DNA of 64,000 bases, from positions 2,108,001 to 2,172,000 of the forward strand of contig CP143429.1 in the NCBI GenBank assembly GCA_039636775.1, given 5' to 3'. Below are positions 19,528 to 28,724 of the stretch, one piece after another. Source of the DNA: Micrococcaceae bacterium Sec5.8 (GTDB lineage Bacteria > Actinomycetota > Actinomycetes > Actinomycetales > Micrococcaceae). The notes beneath the pieces were generated by a model, which ran no database searches, was not told where the DNA came from, and saw nothing but the letters and a program-made list of their open reading frames with translations. Within the stretch, counting starts at the first letter, position 1, and every line of letters starts with the position of its first letter. A program made the translations under genes and the position numbers.

Positions 19528-21480
19528 GTGCCGCTTTCGGGGATTGACCTGTCCAACATCGACGCCGGCGTCCGGCCGCAGGATGACCTGTACCAGCACG
19601 TGAACGGCACCTGGCTCAAGAGCACCGAGATTCCGGATGATCGGGCCCTGGAGGGAACGTTCACCGCGCTGCGTGACGGCTCGGAGCTCGCGGTCAAGGA
19701 AATCATCACAGACGCGGCCGCCCGCGGGGCGGAGTCCACCGGAATCGAGCAGAAGATCGGCGAGCTTTACAACAGCTTCATGGACGAGGCTGCGGCGGAG
19801 GCGAAAGGCCTGGACCCGATCCGGCAACGGCTCGCCGAGGTCTCCGCCACGACGTCGGTCGCGGAACTCGTGGCGCTGGCCGGCCGCCTGTTCCGCGCCG
19901 ATGTGGGCGGGCTTTTTTACATCTACCCGGCACCCGACGCCGGAAACCCGGACCGGATCCTGCTCTACACCGGCCAGGGCGGGCTGGGACTGCCCGATGA
20001 GTCGTACTACCGCGAGGAGAAATTCGCGCCGGTGGTGCAGGCCTACACGGACCATGTGTCGACCGTTTTCACCCTGGCCGGCGTTGCTGACGCGCACGGC
20101 GCGGCGCACCGGGTGGTGGAGCTTGAGAAGGCTCTGGCCTCGCACCACTGGGACAAGGTCACCCTGCGGAATCCGCAGAAGACCTATAACCTCCGGTCAG
20201 CCGACGAGGCCGCTGCGCTCTTCCCGCTTCTTCCGGCCTGGTTCGACGCCGCCGCCATCGCACCGGAAAAGCGCGCTGAACTCGTGGTGAGCACCCCCGA
20301 CTTTTTTGCCGGGGCAGCGTCGCTGCTGGACTCGGAGCCGCTCCCGGTCTGGCAGGAGTGGCTGGCGTTGCGGGTCATCAGCGCGGCAGCCCCCTACCTT
20401 TCCCCCGCGCTGGTGGAGGCGGACTTTGCCTTCTACGGCACCACGCTCAGCGGAACGCCGCGCAACAAGGACCGGTGGAAGCGCGGCGTCGCCGTCGTCG
20501 AGGCCGCCCTCGGTGAGGCGGTAGGCGAGATCTACGTCAGCCGGCACTTCCCCGAGTCGCACAAGGCCCGGATGGAGTTACTCGTGGCGAACCTGATCGA
20601 GGCATACCGCGAATCCATCACCGGACTCGCGTGGATGGGAGAGGAAACCAAACGTGAGGCGTTGAAAAAGCTCGACTCCTTCCGCGCCAAGATCGGCTAC
20701 CCCGACACGTGGATCGACTACTCCGCGGTCGACATCGACCCGGCGGACCTGCTGGGCAATGTGGAGCGCGCGCACAGCGCCGACGTCGACCGGCATCTTG
20801 ATGAGGTGGGCAAGCCCGTGGACCGGCAGAAGTGGCTCATGACGCCGCAGACGGTCAACGCGTATTACCACCCGCTGCTCAACGAGATTGTTTTTCCGGC
20901 TGCCATCCTGCAGCCGCCCTTCTTCACCGCCGACGCCGACGACGCCGTCAACTACGGGGGCATCGGCGCTGTTATCGGCCACGAGATAGGCCATGGCTTC
21001 GACGACCAGGGCTCGCAGTATGACGGCAGCGGGCTGCTGCGGAACTGGTGGTCCCACCAGGACCGGACCGCCTTCGAGGCGATGACCTCCAAGCTGGTGG
21101 CCCAGTTCAATGCCCTCTCCCCGTCGGCGGCGCCCGGGCATACCGTCAACGGCAACCTGACCCTGGGCGAGAACATCGGCGACCTCGGCGGGCTGACGAT
21201 CGCGTACAAGGCTTATCTGATCAGCCTGGACGGCCAGGAACCTCCGGTGCTGGATGGCCTGACCGGCGTGCAGCGCTTCTTTGCCTCATGGGCGGCCGGC
21301 TGGCGGCAGGTCATGCGGAACGAGGAAGCCATCCGCAGGCTCGCCACCGATCCGCACTCGCCGAACGAGTTCCGCACCAACCAGATCGCCAAGAATCTCG
21401 ATGCCTTCCACGAGGCGTTCGATACCTCGGAGCAGGATGGCATGTGGATGCCCATGGCGGGGCGCGTCAGCATCTGGTAG
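19528..21480 (+). CDS. pepO: M13 (neprilysin-type) zinc metallopeptidase
   Basis: An endopeptidase (650 aa) of the PepO group. The zinc motif HEIGH sits in NYGGIGAVIGHEIGHGFDD (about residue 487), with the third ligand in LTLGENIGDLGG. NAYYHP is the substrate-binding motif. There is no signal peptide, so it should be cytoplasmic, cutting peptides rather than secreted proteins. GTG 19528 is set by a strong AAAGGAG at 19516-19522; a longer frame begins at 19432 but has no ribosome site. It is divergent from leuA. Confidence 0.92.
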   Translation: MPLSGIDLSNIDAGVRPQDDLYQHVNGTWLKSTEIPDDRALEGTFTALRDGSELAVKEIITDAAARGAESTGIEQKIGELYNSFMDEAAAEAKGLDPIRQRLAEVSATTSVAELVALAGRLFRADVGGLFYIYPAPDAGNPDRILLYTGQGGLGLPDESYYREEKFAPVVQAYTDHVSTVFTLAGVADAHGAAHRVVELEKALASHHWDKVTLRNPQKTYNLRSADEAAALFPLLPAWFDAAAIAPEKRAELVVSTPDFFAGAASLLDSEPLPVWQEWLALRVISAAAPYLSPALVEADFAFYGTTLSGTPRNKDRWKRGVAVVEAALGEAVGEIYVSRHFPESHKARMELLVANLIEAYRESITGLAWMGEETKREALKKLDSFRAKIGYPDTWIDYSAVDIDPADLLGNVERAHSADVDRHLDEVGKPVDRQKWLMTPQTVNAYYHPLLNEIVFPAAILQPPFFTADADDAVNYGGIGAVIGHEIGHGFDDQGSQYDGSGLLRNWWSHQDRTAFEAMTSKLVAQFNALSPSAAPGHTVNGNLTLGENIGDLGGLTIAYKAYLISLDGQEPPVLDGLTGVQRFFASWAAGWRQVMRNEEAIRRLATDPHSPNEFRTNQIAKNLDAFHEAFDTSEQDGMWMPMAGRVSIW

Positions 21481-21573
21481 GTGACGGTCCCGGCAGTGCC
21501 CGTTCACAGTCCAGGGCCGGCCGCAGGATGATTCCGGCAGCCGGCCCCGGCCGTATGTCCCGGGCGGGCCCTG

Positions 21574-23172
21574 CTAGCGGGTAATCAGGGCGGGGTTGGC
21601 TTGCTGGCAGACGACGTCGCCGGCGGTCTGGTTGACGATGTCAGAGGGCAGGTCCACCGCCGCGTCTTTACTTGCCGTGCCGCCCACTGGGTCGCTGCCG
21701 AGGTAGACCTGGACGCCGTTGACCCCGGCGGCAGGCAGCACCCGGGCCGCCGGTATCCCCAGCAGGGCGGCCACATCCGTTGCCACGGCGTCGTAGCCCG
21801 CGCCGAAATACACGGCCGTGGCCGCCACGGGCGGGGCGGCGAGCTGGGCAAGCTTGGTGAAGCCGCCGGCTGTCAAGGTCTGGATAATTTCCTGGGGGCG
21901 CGCCGGAACTCCTGAACCATTGGCCACTGTGACGGGTTGTACTGCTTTGTCATAAGTGGTCGCCACTTCGCTGGGTGTCGGCTCAGCGCCGGGTGTCGGC
22001 TCCGCGCTGGGGGCGGCACTCCCGTCCGGGCTGACGGACGGGCTCGGGGTCGCCGTCGGGTCCGTCAAGTCAATGTCCTTGCGCATCGCGGCGAACAGCT
22101 GCGAGGCAGCGGGTTCGGCGAGCTCCAGGCGGTTGACGTCGCTGACCGCCGGCACGGTAGGCACGGCAACAAAAGCCACCTTGCTGACGTCGATGTTCTT
22201 TAACCGGTTCGCGACCGTCAGCAGTGTCGGCACCGAGGCAAGGCCCTCATCGATGGTGAGGTTGCGGGTCACGACATCCGCGATCTGCAGCGTCTTGGCG
22301 GGGTTGCCGAGGGTTCCGTCGTCCCTGATCTTACGGACCAGGGACGACAGGAACGCCTGCTGCCCCCTGATCCGGCCGAGGTCGCCGCCGTCGGCGAAGG
22401 CATGGCGGGCACGCAGGAACGCGAGGGCCTGCTCCCCCTGAACTTTGGAGGTACCCTTCGGGAGCCGCAGTCCGGAGTCGGGGTCGTAGACGGCGTCGCT
22501 GATGCAGACATCCACCCCGCCGACAGTGTTGGAGAGTTCCTTGACCGAATTGAAGTCCGCCATCATGAAATGGTCGATTTCCAGGCCCGTGAGCTTGTTC
22601 ACGGTGTCCACAGCACAGCCGATGCCGGCCTCTGACATGGCCGCGTTGATCATGACGTCTTTCTGGGCCGGATATCCCTGTTTGGTTTTCTGATCGATGC
22701 ACTTGGGAATATCGACGAGCAGGTCCCGGGGAAAGCTGACGACGTTGACGCGCTTGTTGTCCGCCGAGATGTCCATCAGCATCATGACATCGGAATGCCC
22801 GTAGCCGGTGGAGTCATCGGCCCCGCCGTATTGGGAATTCTTGCCATCACGGGTGTCCGAGCCAAGGATGAGGATCTGCATCCGGTCCCGTGAGTTGTCC
22901 AGTGCGGACTCGGTTTTACCGCTTCCGGCCCCCAAGGATGCCTTGGTGATGTTGCTTTGCAGGCGAATGGCCCAGTACGCGCCGAAGGCGATGACGCCGA
23001 TGAGGAGGATGGAGACGACGGCGGTGCCGATCTTCAGCCATCGCGGCATCCGCCCGATGGGCCCCAGGTGCCGGGCCGGTCCGACGGCGGAATCGTCCGT
23101 GTGCCGGGCAGCGGGGCCGGACCCTGCCGGGGAACCGGCTCCGCCTGCGCGGTCTTCACGGGGTCGGGACAC
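21574..23172 (-). CDS. LytR-CpsA-Psr (LCP) family cell wall ligase with LytR_C domain
   Basis: LCP proteins attach teichoic acid-like or other glycopolymers from undecaprenyl carriers to peptidoglycan on the outer face of the membrane. This one (532 aa) has a cytoplasmic N-terminus of about 45 residues and one membrane helix (about 47-70). The LCP domain follows, with arginine and aspartate motifs such as ILGSDTRDG, VSFPRDLLVDIP and FLRARHAFADGGDLGR. A Pro/Ser/Thr linker leads to a C-terminal LytR_C domain (about residues 420-505). The GTG start has AAGAAGG seven bases upstream. Confidence 0.92.
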   Translation of the reverse strand: MSRPREDRAGGAGSPAGSGPAARHTDDSAVGPARHLGPIGRMPRWLKIGTAVVSILLIGVIAFGAYWAIRLQSNITKASLGAGSGKTESALDNSRDRMQILILGSDTRDGKNSQYGGADDSTGYGHSDVMMLMDISADNKRVNVVSFPRDLLVDIPKCIDQKTKQGYPAQKDVMINAAMSEAGIGCAVDTVNKLTGLEIDHFMMADFNSVKELSNTVGGVDVCISDAVYDPDSGLRLPKGTSKVQGEQALAFLRARHAFADGGDLGRIRGQQAFLSSLVRKIRDDGTLGNPAKTLQIADVVTRNLTIDEGLASVPTLLTVANRLKNIDVSKVAFVAVPTVPAVSDVNRLELAEPAASQLFAAMRKDIDLTDPTATPSPSVSPDGSAAPSAEPTPGAEPTPSEVATTYDKAVQPVTVANGSGVPARPQEIIQTLTAGGFTKLAQLAAPPVAATAVYFGAGYDAVATDVAALLGIPAARVLPAAGVNGVQVYLGSDPVGGTASKDAAVDLPSDIVNQTAGDVVCQQANPALITR

Positions 23173-23288
23173 GGTTCAGCCTTCTTTCACGGACAGGGTC
23201 TGACCATTTTAGGGTCCGAATCTGGGAATTCCCCGGTGGCGGGTTTGATGGGTGCGGCGCGGGCCCGGGCCGGAGTGGGACCCGCGGG

Positions 23289-24251
23289 CTAAAAACCGAG
23301 CTTTACGAGCTGTTTCGGGTCACGCTGCCAGTCCTTGGCGACTTTCACGTGCAGGTCCAAGTAGATGCGGGCACCCAGCAGCGCTTCGATTGCTTTCCGG
23401 GCGTTGGTGCCGACTTCGCGCAATCGTGCCCCGCCCTTGCCGATGATGATGGCCTTCTGCGAGGGCCGCTCCACGTAAAGATTGACCCGCACATCCAGAA
23501 ATGGCTTGTCCTCGGGCCGGCCTTCGCGCGGAACAATCTCATCGACCACGACAGCGAGGGAGTGCGGAAGCTCATCACGGACACCTTCGAGGGCTGCCTC
23601 ACGGATGAGCTCGGCAATCATCACCGCTTCCGGTTCGTCCGTGAGATGTCCGTCCGGATACAGCGGCGGGGACGCCGGCATCTGGCCGATCAGGACGTCG
23701 GCCAGGGTCTCGACCTGGAAGCCGTCGGTGGCGGACACGGGCACGATATCCTTCCAGCTCTCCTCACCGAGGACGTCGCGGCCCAAGGCGGCGACGGCCA
23801 GCAGCTGTTCAGTGAGCGCCTGGCGGTCCACCGTGTCGGCTTTGGTGACGATAGCGATCACCGGTTTGTTTCCAATGGCGGCAAGCTGGGCGGCGATGAA
23901 CTTGTCACCCGGACCGATCTTTTCGTTGGCGGGCAGGCAGAACCCGATTGCGTCAACCTCGGCGAGGGTGTCGGCGACGAGTTCGTTGAGCCGTTTTCCC
24001 AGCAGGGTCCGCGGGCGGTGCAGGCCCGGGGTATCCACCAGAATCAACTGGGCGTCCTCCCGGTGCACGATGCCGCGGATGGTGTGGCGCGTCGTCTGCG
24101 GCTTGGCCGAGGTGATCGCGACTTTCTGGCCGACCAGGGCATTCGTGAGGGTCGACTTGCCCGCATTGGGCCGGCCGACCAGCACCGCAAAGCCGGCGCG
24201 GTAGCCACCGTGGGCTGCGCCGCCGTCGTCGGACTTATTCTGCTTGCTCAC
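23289..24251 (-). CDS. era: GTPase Era
   Basis: Era (320 aa) binds GTP and the 3' end of 16S rRNA during 30S subunit maturation. The G motifs are GRPNAGKST (G1), DTPGLH (G3) and TKAD (G4). The C-terminal KH domain contains IIGKGGARLREVG. GTG 24251 is preceded by AGGGAG and begins 17 bases inside the end of the upstream CNNM/CorC gene. It closes the phoH-ybeY-corC-era operon, a rRNA maturation set. Confidence 0.95.
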   Translation of the reverse strand: MSKQNKSDDGGAAHGGYRAGFAVLVGRPNAGKSTLTNALVGQKVAITSAKPQTTRHTIRGIVHREDAQLILVDTPGLHRPRTLLGKRLNELVADTLAEVDAIGFCLPANEKIGPGDKFIAAQLAAIGNKPVIAIVTKADTVDRQALTEQLLAVAALGRDVLGEESWKDIVPVSATDGFQVETLADVLIGQMPASPPLYPDGHLTDEPEAVMIAELIREAALEGVRDELPHSLAVVVDEIVPREGRPEDKPFLDVRVNLYVERPSQKAIIIGKGGARLREVGTNARKAIEALLGARIYLDLHVKVAKDWQRDPKQLVKLGF

Positions 24252-25566
24252 GTGAGACTCCCTGTTGGATTGGTGCGGCCTCGTCGAGAAGGTCTTCAAG
24301 GTCAGTTTCTTCTTTCGGCACTGCCGACGCAATGATGTGGCTGACGCGGTTGCGCCGGCCTTCGAGCCGGTCGGCGCGGAGGGACAACCCGTGGACCTCT
24401 ACGGTGCTGCCGACGATCGGGACCCGCCCAAGGGCCTTGGCGAGCAGGCCGCCCACAGTGTCCACTTCGTCGTCGTCAAGTTCAAGGTCGAACAGTTCGC
24501 CGAGATCCTCAACGCTCATCCGGGCACTGACCCGGTAACTGCCGTCGCCGAGTTCCACCGCCTCCGCGCTCTCGGTGTCGTATTCATCTACGATCTCACC
24601 CACGATTTCTTCGATGAGGTCCTCCAGTGTGACGAGGCCGGCGGTGCCGCCGTACTCGTCGATCACGATTGCCACGTGCGTCGATTCCTTCTGCAGTTCG
24701 CGCAACAGCTCACTGACGGCCTTGGAGTCGGGCACGTAGCGCACCTCGCGGGCGAGCTCGTCAACGACCGGGGGCGCCTGCCCGGGACGGAGGTTGTGGA
24801 GGACCGCGGCGACGTCCTTGAGGTATACGATGCCCAGCACCTGGTCGGTGTTCTCGCCGATCACGGGGACCCTCGAATACCCCGAGCGCAGGAACAGCGA
24901 CATGGCCCGGTGCAGGCTTGAACCGGAGTCGATGCTGAGGATGTCGGTGCGCGGCACCATGACGGAGCGGACCAGCGTATCGCCAAAATCAAACACCGAC
25001 TGGATAAGCTCTGCCTCGTTGTCCTCGATCACGTCGGACTCCGTGGCACGGTCCACCAGTTCACGGAATTCCTCTTCGCTGAAGAACGCCTCATTGTCTG
25101 CCGGGGCGCCGGGGGCCACGGCACTGCCAACGGTGACGAGCCAGCCGGGAATCGGGCCCAGCACCCAGCACAGCCAGCGGATCAGCGGGGCGCTGAACCG
25201 GACCAGGCCGGCCGAATGCACCCGGCCCAGCTGCCGCGGGGACACGCCCACAATGACGAATCCCAGCAGTGCCATGACGCCGGTGGCAATCAGCCCGGAA
25301 AGCCAGACATTATCGAGCAGGCTGTTCAAGAGCACGGTGACGGCAACCGCGGAGGCCATGTCGAACCAGATGCGCCAGAAGCGCAGGGCGCGCATGTGCG
25401 CCACGGGCTGGGCCATAATCCGTTTAAGGGCGTTGCCGCGGCTGTGCAGAATCGCCGCCTCGGCGTCGTGCCGGGAAAGGTAATTGAAGGCGGATTCGGC
25501 TGCGGTCAGGAACGCCGCAAAACTCAGGAACACCAGCGCCATGCCGGCGACGATCAGTGGCGTCAC
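24235..25566 (-). CDS. CNNM/CorC-type membrane protein (hemolysin family)
   Basis: A 443-aa protein with a DUF21/CNNM membrane domain of about four helices (residues 1-150). A pair of CBS domains (about 205-325) and a C-terminal CorC_HlyC domain follow. Proteins of this class are linked to magnesium and cobalt efflux or to membrane homeostasis. The name hemolysin is historical. The ATG overlaps the ybeY stop by four bases, and its own end overlaps era. The exact ion is not readable from sequence. Confidence 0.9.
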   Translation of the reverse strand: MTPLIVAGMALVFLSFAAFLTAAESAFNYLSRHDAEAAILHSRGNALKRIMAQPVAHMRALRFWRIWFDMASAVAVTVLLNSLLDNVWLSGLIATGVMALLGFVIVGVSPRQLGRVHSAGLVRFSAPLIRWLCWVLGPIPGWLVTVGSAVAPGAPADNEAFFSEEEFRELVDRATESDVIEDNEAELIQSVFDFGDTLVRSVMVPRTDILSIDSGSSLHRAMSLFLRSGYSRVPVIGENTDQVLGIVYLKDVAAVLHNLRPGQAPPVVDELAREVRYVPDSKAVSELLRELQKESTHVAIVIDEYGGTAGLVTLEDLIEEIVGEIVDEYDTESAEAVELGDGSYRVSARMSVEDLGELFDLELDDDEVDTVGGLLAKALGRVPIVGSTVEVHGLSLRADRLEGRRNRVSHIIASAVPKEETDLEDLLDEAAPIQQGVSREQAE

Positions 25567-26036
25567 TGAATCGTCTCTGACGGGGCGTCTTTGCCGGTGA
25601 AGGCGGAGAGAAGTTCGCGCTGCAGCCCGAACATCTCTTCCTTCTCCTCCAGCTCTGCGTGGTCGAAACCGAGCAGGTGCAGGATGCCGTGCGTGGTGAG
25701 CAGCAGCATTTCATCCTGGGTCGAGTGGCCGGCGTTCATCGCCTGGACCTGCGCAACCTGGGGGCAGATGGCGATGTCGCCGAGCATGCCCTGCGGGGTC
25801 GGCTTGCCGGGGGTGCCGGGCGTCAGCTCGTCCATGGGCACCGAGAGCACGTCCGTGGAACCTGGCTCGTCCATCAGTTCGATGTGCAGCTTCTCCATGG
25901 CCGGCTCATCCACGAGCAGGATCGACAGCTCCGCCTGCGGGTGGATGAAGAGCCGTTCGAAAATGAACCGGGACAGCTGCACCAACTCCGCCTCGTCGAG
26001 GGCAATGCCTGATTCGTTGTTGACCTCAATGCTCAC
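25563..26036 (-). CDS. ybeY: Endoribonuclease YbeY
   Basis: A zinc-dependent rRNA maturation nuclease (157 aa) required for 16S 3'-end processing and ribosome quality control. The metal-binding signature HGILHLLGFDH is at about residues 115-125. The GTG start overlaps the phoH stop, and the stop overlaps the next gene, so the cluster is tightly coupled. Confidence 0.95.
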   Translation of the reverse strand: MSIEVNNESGIALDEAELVQLSRFIFERLFIHPQAELSILLVDEPAMEKLHIELMDEPGSTDVLSVPMDELTPGTPGKPTPQGMLGDIAICPQVAQVQAMNAGHSTQDEMLLLTTHGILHLLGFDHAELEEKEEMFGLQRELLSAFTGKDAPSETIQ

Positions 26037-27178
26037 GGGCGCTCACCCCGCTTGTCGCGGGCCACGGAATGCTTGACCCGGTTCCGCTGGATCTCATCCC
26101 ACACGCTGTATGCGTTGACGATGTCTCCCACCAGTCGGTGCCGGACGACGTCGGAGGCGTCCAGCACGGTGAAGTTGACGTCGTCGATGCCTGTCAGGAT
26201 GTCCTCCACGATCCGAAGACCGGAGCGTGTCCCGAAGGGCAGGTCCACCTGCGTGACGTCACCGGTGACCACCATCTTGGAGCCGAAGCCGAGCCGGGTG
26301 AGGAACATCTTCATCTGCTCCGGCGTGGTGTTTTGCGCCTCATCCAGGATGATGAAGGCGTCGTTGAGCGTGCGGCCGCGCATGTAGGCCAGCGGGGCGA
26401 CTTCAATGGTGCCGGCAGCGATGAGCCGCGGGATGGATTCTGGGTCCATCATTTCGTGCAGGGCGTCATAGAGCGGGCGCAGGTAGGGGTCGATCTTGTC
26501 GCTGAGCGTGCCGGGCAGGAATCCCAGCCGCTCCCCCGCTTCGACGGCGGGACGGGTCAGGATGATCCGGGAGACTTCCTTTTGCTGCAGCGCCTGGACC
26601 GCCTTGGCCATCGCCAGGTAGGTCTTGCCGGTGCCGGCCGGGCCGATGCCGAAGATTACGGTGTTGTCATCGATCGCGTCCACGTAGTTCTTCTGGTTCA
26701 GCGTCTTGGGCCGGATGGTTTTGCCGCGGCTGGAAAGAATGTTGTGGGTCAGGACCTCGACCGGGTTCTGCAGTGATTGGCTGCGCAGCATCGACACGAG
26801 CTGCTGCAAAACCGCCGGGGTGATGACGGTCCCCCGGGCAACGAGGCCGCGGACTTCGTTGAGCAGGCGCATGATGCGCGGCACGTCCGCCGCGGGCCCG
26901 CTGATGGCAAGTTCGTTGCCGCGGACATGGAAGTCCACAGCCGGGTACTGGGTTTCGATGAAGCGAAGGGCCTCGTCATGGCTGCCGAGCGACTGGACCA
27001 TCTGATCGGAACTGTCGAACAGGACTACCTCCGTACGCAGCCCTGGAAGGGTGTGGGGAAATTCACCTGCGGTGCGCGCTCCCGCGCTGATCCGGGCCTT
27101 GCCGTTCGCTGCTTCAGTCATGGTGTTGGCCCGCGGGCCTCCGGTCCCCTCCAGTTCGGAAATGGTGTGTTCCGTCAT
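26033..27178 (-). CDS. phoH: PhoH-like ATPase
   Basis: A PhoH-family P-loop protein (381 aa). Walker A is GPAGTGKT (about residue 181) and Walker B is FIILDEAQN (about 270). The N-terminal part resembles the RNA-binding region of the ybeY-linked PhoH group. It heads the ybeY-corC-era operon, which fits a role in RNA metabolism, although the biochemical function of this group is not firmly known. Start ATG 27178 has a weak upstream site. ATG 27121 is an alternative. Confidence 0.92.
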   Translation of the reverse strand: MTEHTISELEGTGGPRANTMTEAANGKARISAGARTAGEFPHTLPGLRTEVVLFDSSDQMVQSLGSHDEALRFIETQYPAVDFHVRGNELAISGPAADVPRIMRLLNEVRGLVARGTVITPAVLQQLVSMLRSQSLQNPVEVLTHNILSSRGKTIRPKTLNQKNYVDAIDDNTVIFGIGPAGTGKTYLAMAKAVQALQQKEVSRIILTRPAVEAGERLGFLPGTLSDKIDPYLRPLYDALHEMMDPESIPRLIAAGTIEVAPLAYMRGRTLNDAFIILDEAQNTTPEQMKMFLTRLGFGSKMVVTGDVTQVDLPFGTRSGLRIVEDILTGIDDVNFTVLDASDVVRHRLVGDIVNAYSVWDEIQRNRVKHSVARDKRGERP

Positions 27179-27286
27179 CCGGTCCGACGGCGGGACTCGC
27201 CGTCCGCGGCCGGGGCAACGGGTACTCCCATCTTACGCCAGCGGGCCGGACCCGGCGCCCGCCAGGGTACGGCCCGGTGCACGCCT

Positions 27287-28357
27287 TCACAGCGGTACCG
27301 CAACATCCGCCCCGCCTTCATGCGTGAGACGGGAGCCCACGAGCACCACTGAGGGCGTGGCGATGAAGCCGCCGGCAACCAGGGCCTGACCTTTCCTGAA
27401 ATGGAGGGCCTGGTCCAGTAACCCGGGCGGGACGAAACCGAAGACAGAGGCCAGTTCGCTGAGATCGCGGGGCGACGCCATTTTCAGGAGAACCAGGTTG
27501 TCGCACTGGCTCAGGACGTTCACGGGCAGTTTGGACGGCCGCTGCGTCGAGATAAGAAGCCACAGTCCGAATTTGCGTCCCTCCGCCGCGATTTGGGTGA
27601 CCCGTTCGGTGAGCGCCCGTTGAACCGGTGTGACAGGGGCCGAGGCGCAGACGTTGTGGGCTTCGTTGATCACCACAAGAAGCGGGCGGCGCTCCTCGCG
27701 CTTTTCCCACAGGTGATCGAGCACGCTGAGGGCCGCAACCTGCGGTTCCGCCGGAAAGCGGAACCCGCCGAGGTCAAGGACGGTAGCCCGTGGCCGTTCA
27801 TCAATCACATCCTCGGCAGAACGGCCGCCCCAGGCCCAGAGGTCCCACTCCAGCACGCCGAGATTCTCGATCCGCGTGGCCAGATCCCTGCTGGCTGTGG
27901 AGTCCTTCGCCCGCAGCGCGCCGACAAGGTCGCTTCGGGCCGTCACGCTCAGTTCGTTCTCGAGATGGACAAGGACGTTGTACTCATCCCGGTCCAAGAC
28001 CGGGTCGAGACCGAGGACAGCAGCCCGCGACGCCAGCGTCTGGTCCAGGAACCGGACGCGGACGTGATCCGCTCCGGTGGCGGTGGCGCGCAGTACGCGC
28101 ACGTCACCAAATGCGCCCGGACCCTCGGGCAGTGGCTCTTTGAGTTCTCCCAACCGGACGAAATCCGCGTTCGGGTCCAGGATGAGGAGCGGCAAACGGG
28201 TCTGGAGGAGCAACTGTTCGAGGAGGACCCCCAGCGCATAGGTCTTGCCCGAACCGCTTTGCCCGCACCAGAACGTGTGGCGGTTAAACCGCCGGGCATC
28301 GAGCTCCGCGGGCGTGCGGGTGCCCCCGATCGTGCCGATTCTCAACTGATGGGACAT
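27287..28357 (-). CDS. HerA/VirB4-like ATP-binding protein
   Basis: A P-loop ATPase (356 aa) of the HerA-FtsK superfamily with a helicase HerA central-domain look. Walker A is GQSGSGKT (about residue 35) and Walker B with its following residues is LLVVINEAHN (about 212). A sensor-like stretch, LLISTQRPSKLP, and an arginine-rich end of the core follow. ATG 28357 is set by GGAGAAG. No NurA nuclease or other DNA-processing partner is adjacent; the neighbours are phoH (same strand) and a divergent lipoprotein. Its role could be DNA translocation in repair or defence, but this is open. Confidence 0.8.
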   Translation of the reverse strand: MSHQLRIGTIGGTRTPAELDARRFNRHTFWCGQSGSGKTYALGVLLEQLLLQTRLPLLILDPNADFVRLGELKEPLPEGPGAFGDVRVLRATATGADHVRVRFLDQTLASRAAVLGLDPVLDRDEYNVLVHLENELSVTARSDLVGALRAKDSTASRDLATRIENLGVLEWDLWAWGGRSAEDVIDERPRATVLDLGGFRFPAEPQVAALSVLDHLWEKREERRPLLVVINEAHNVCASAPVTPVQRALTERVTQIAAEGRKFGLWLLISTQRPSKLPVNVLSQCDNLVLLKMASPRDLSELASVFGFVPPGLLDQALHFRKGQALVAGGFIATPSVVLVGSRLTHEGGADVAVPL

Positions 28358-28724
28358 GACTTCTCCATCGTTCGTTTGTCTGGGACCGCTATCTCCTATC
28401 CAACGCGGCGGCCAGTCTGCTGTCCCCCCTCGAAGAGGGTGATTCCGGGTGCTCGGTTCTGACGCCACCGCCCGGCCCTCTCCCGCCGTTCAGGGCCGGC
28501 CGGGCGCCTTAGGTATCAACTCTGCATCGGGCGCATATCGTTCCCGTTGCAGTTCGGGGCCGCCGGCCGAATCCACGGTTTACGCCCAGAGCCGTGTGAC
28601 ATGCTGGAAATCGACCTCAGCCGCGGCAGGATCAGCCGGGCGGGGACGCAGAGAACGAGCGCAACTGACGGCAACAAAAAAGACAACCGAGCAGCAAAAG
28701 GCGGCGGCCATCAGGCAACGCAGG
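28358..28724. other. Divergent intergenic region
   Basis: About 367 bases separate the divergent HerA-like and GerMN genes, so both promoters should lie here. Frames extend the GerMN ORF upstream to 28449, but without a start supported by a ribosome site. No RNA gene, repeat or operator was recognised. Confidence 0.5.

Noticed and set aside
27287..28357. HerA-like ATPase as part of a phage defence system
   Set aside because: No nuclease, SIR2, methylase or mobile-element gene is near; all neighbours are core genes, so defence cannot be claimed from context.
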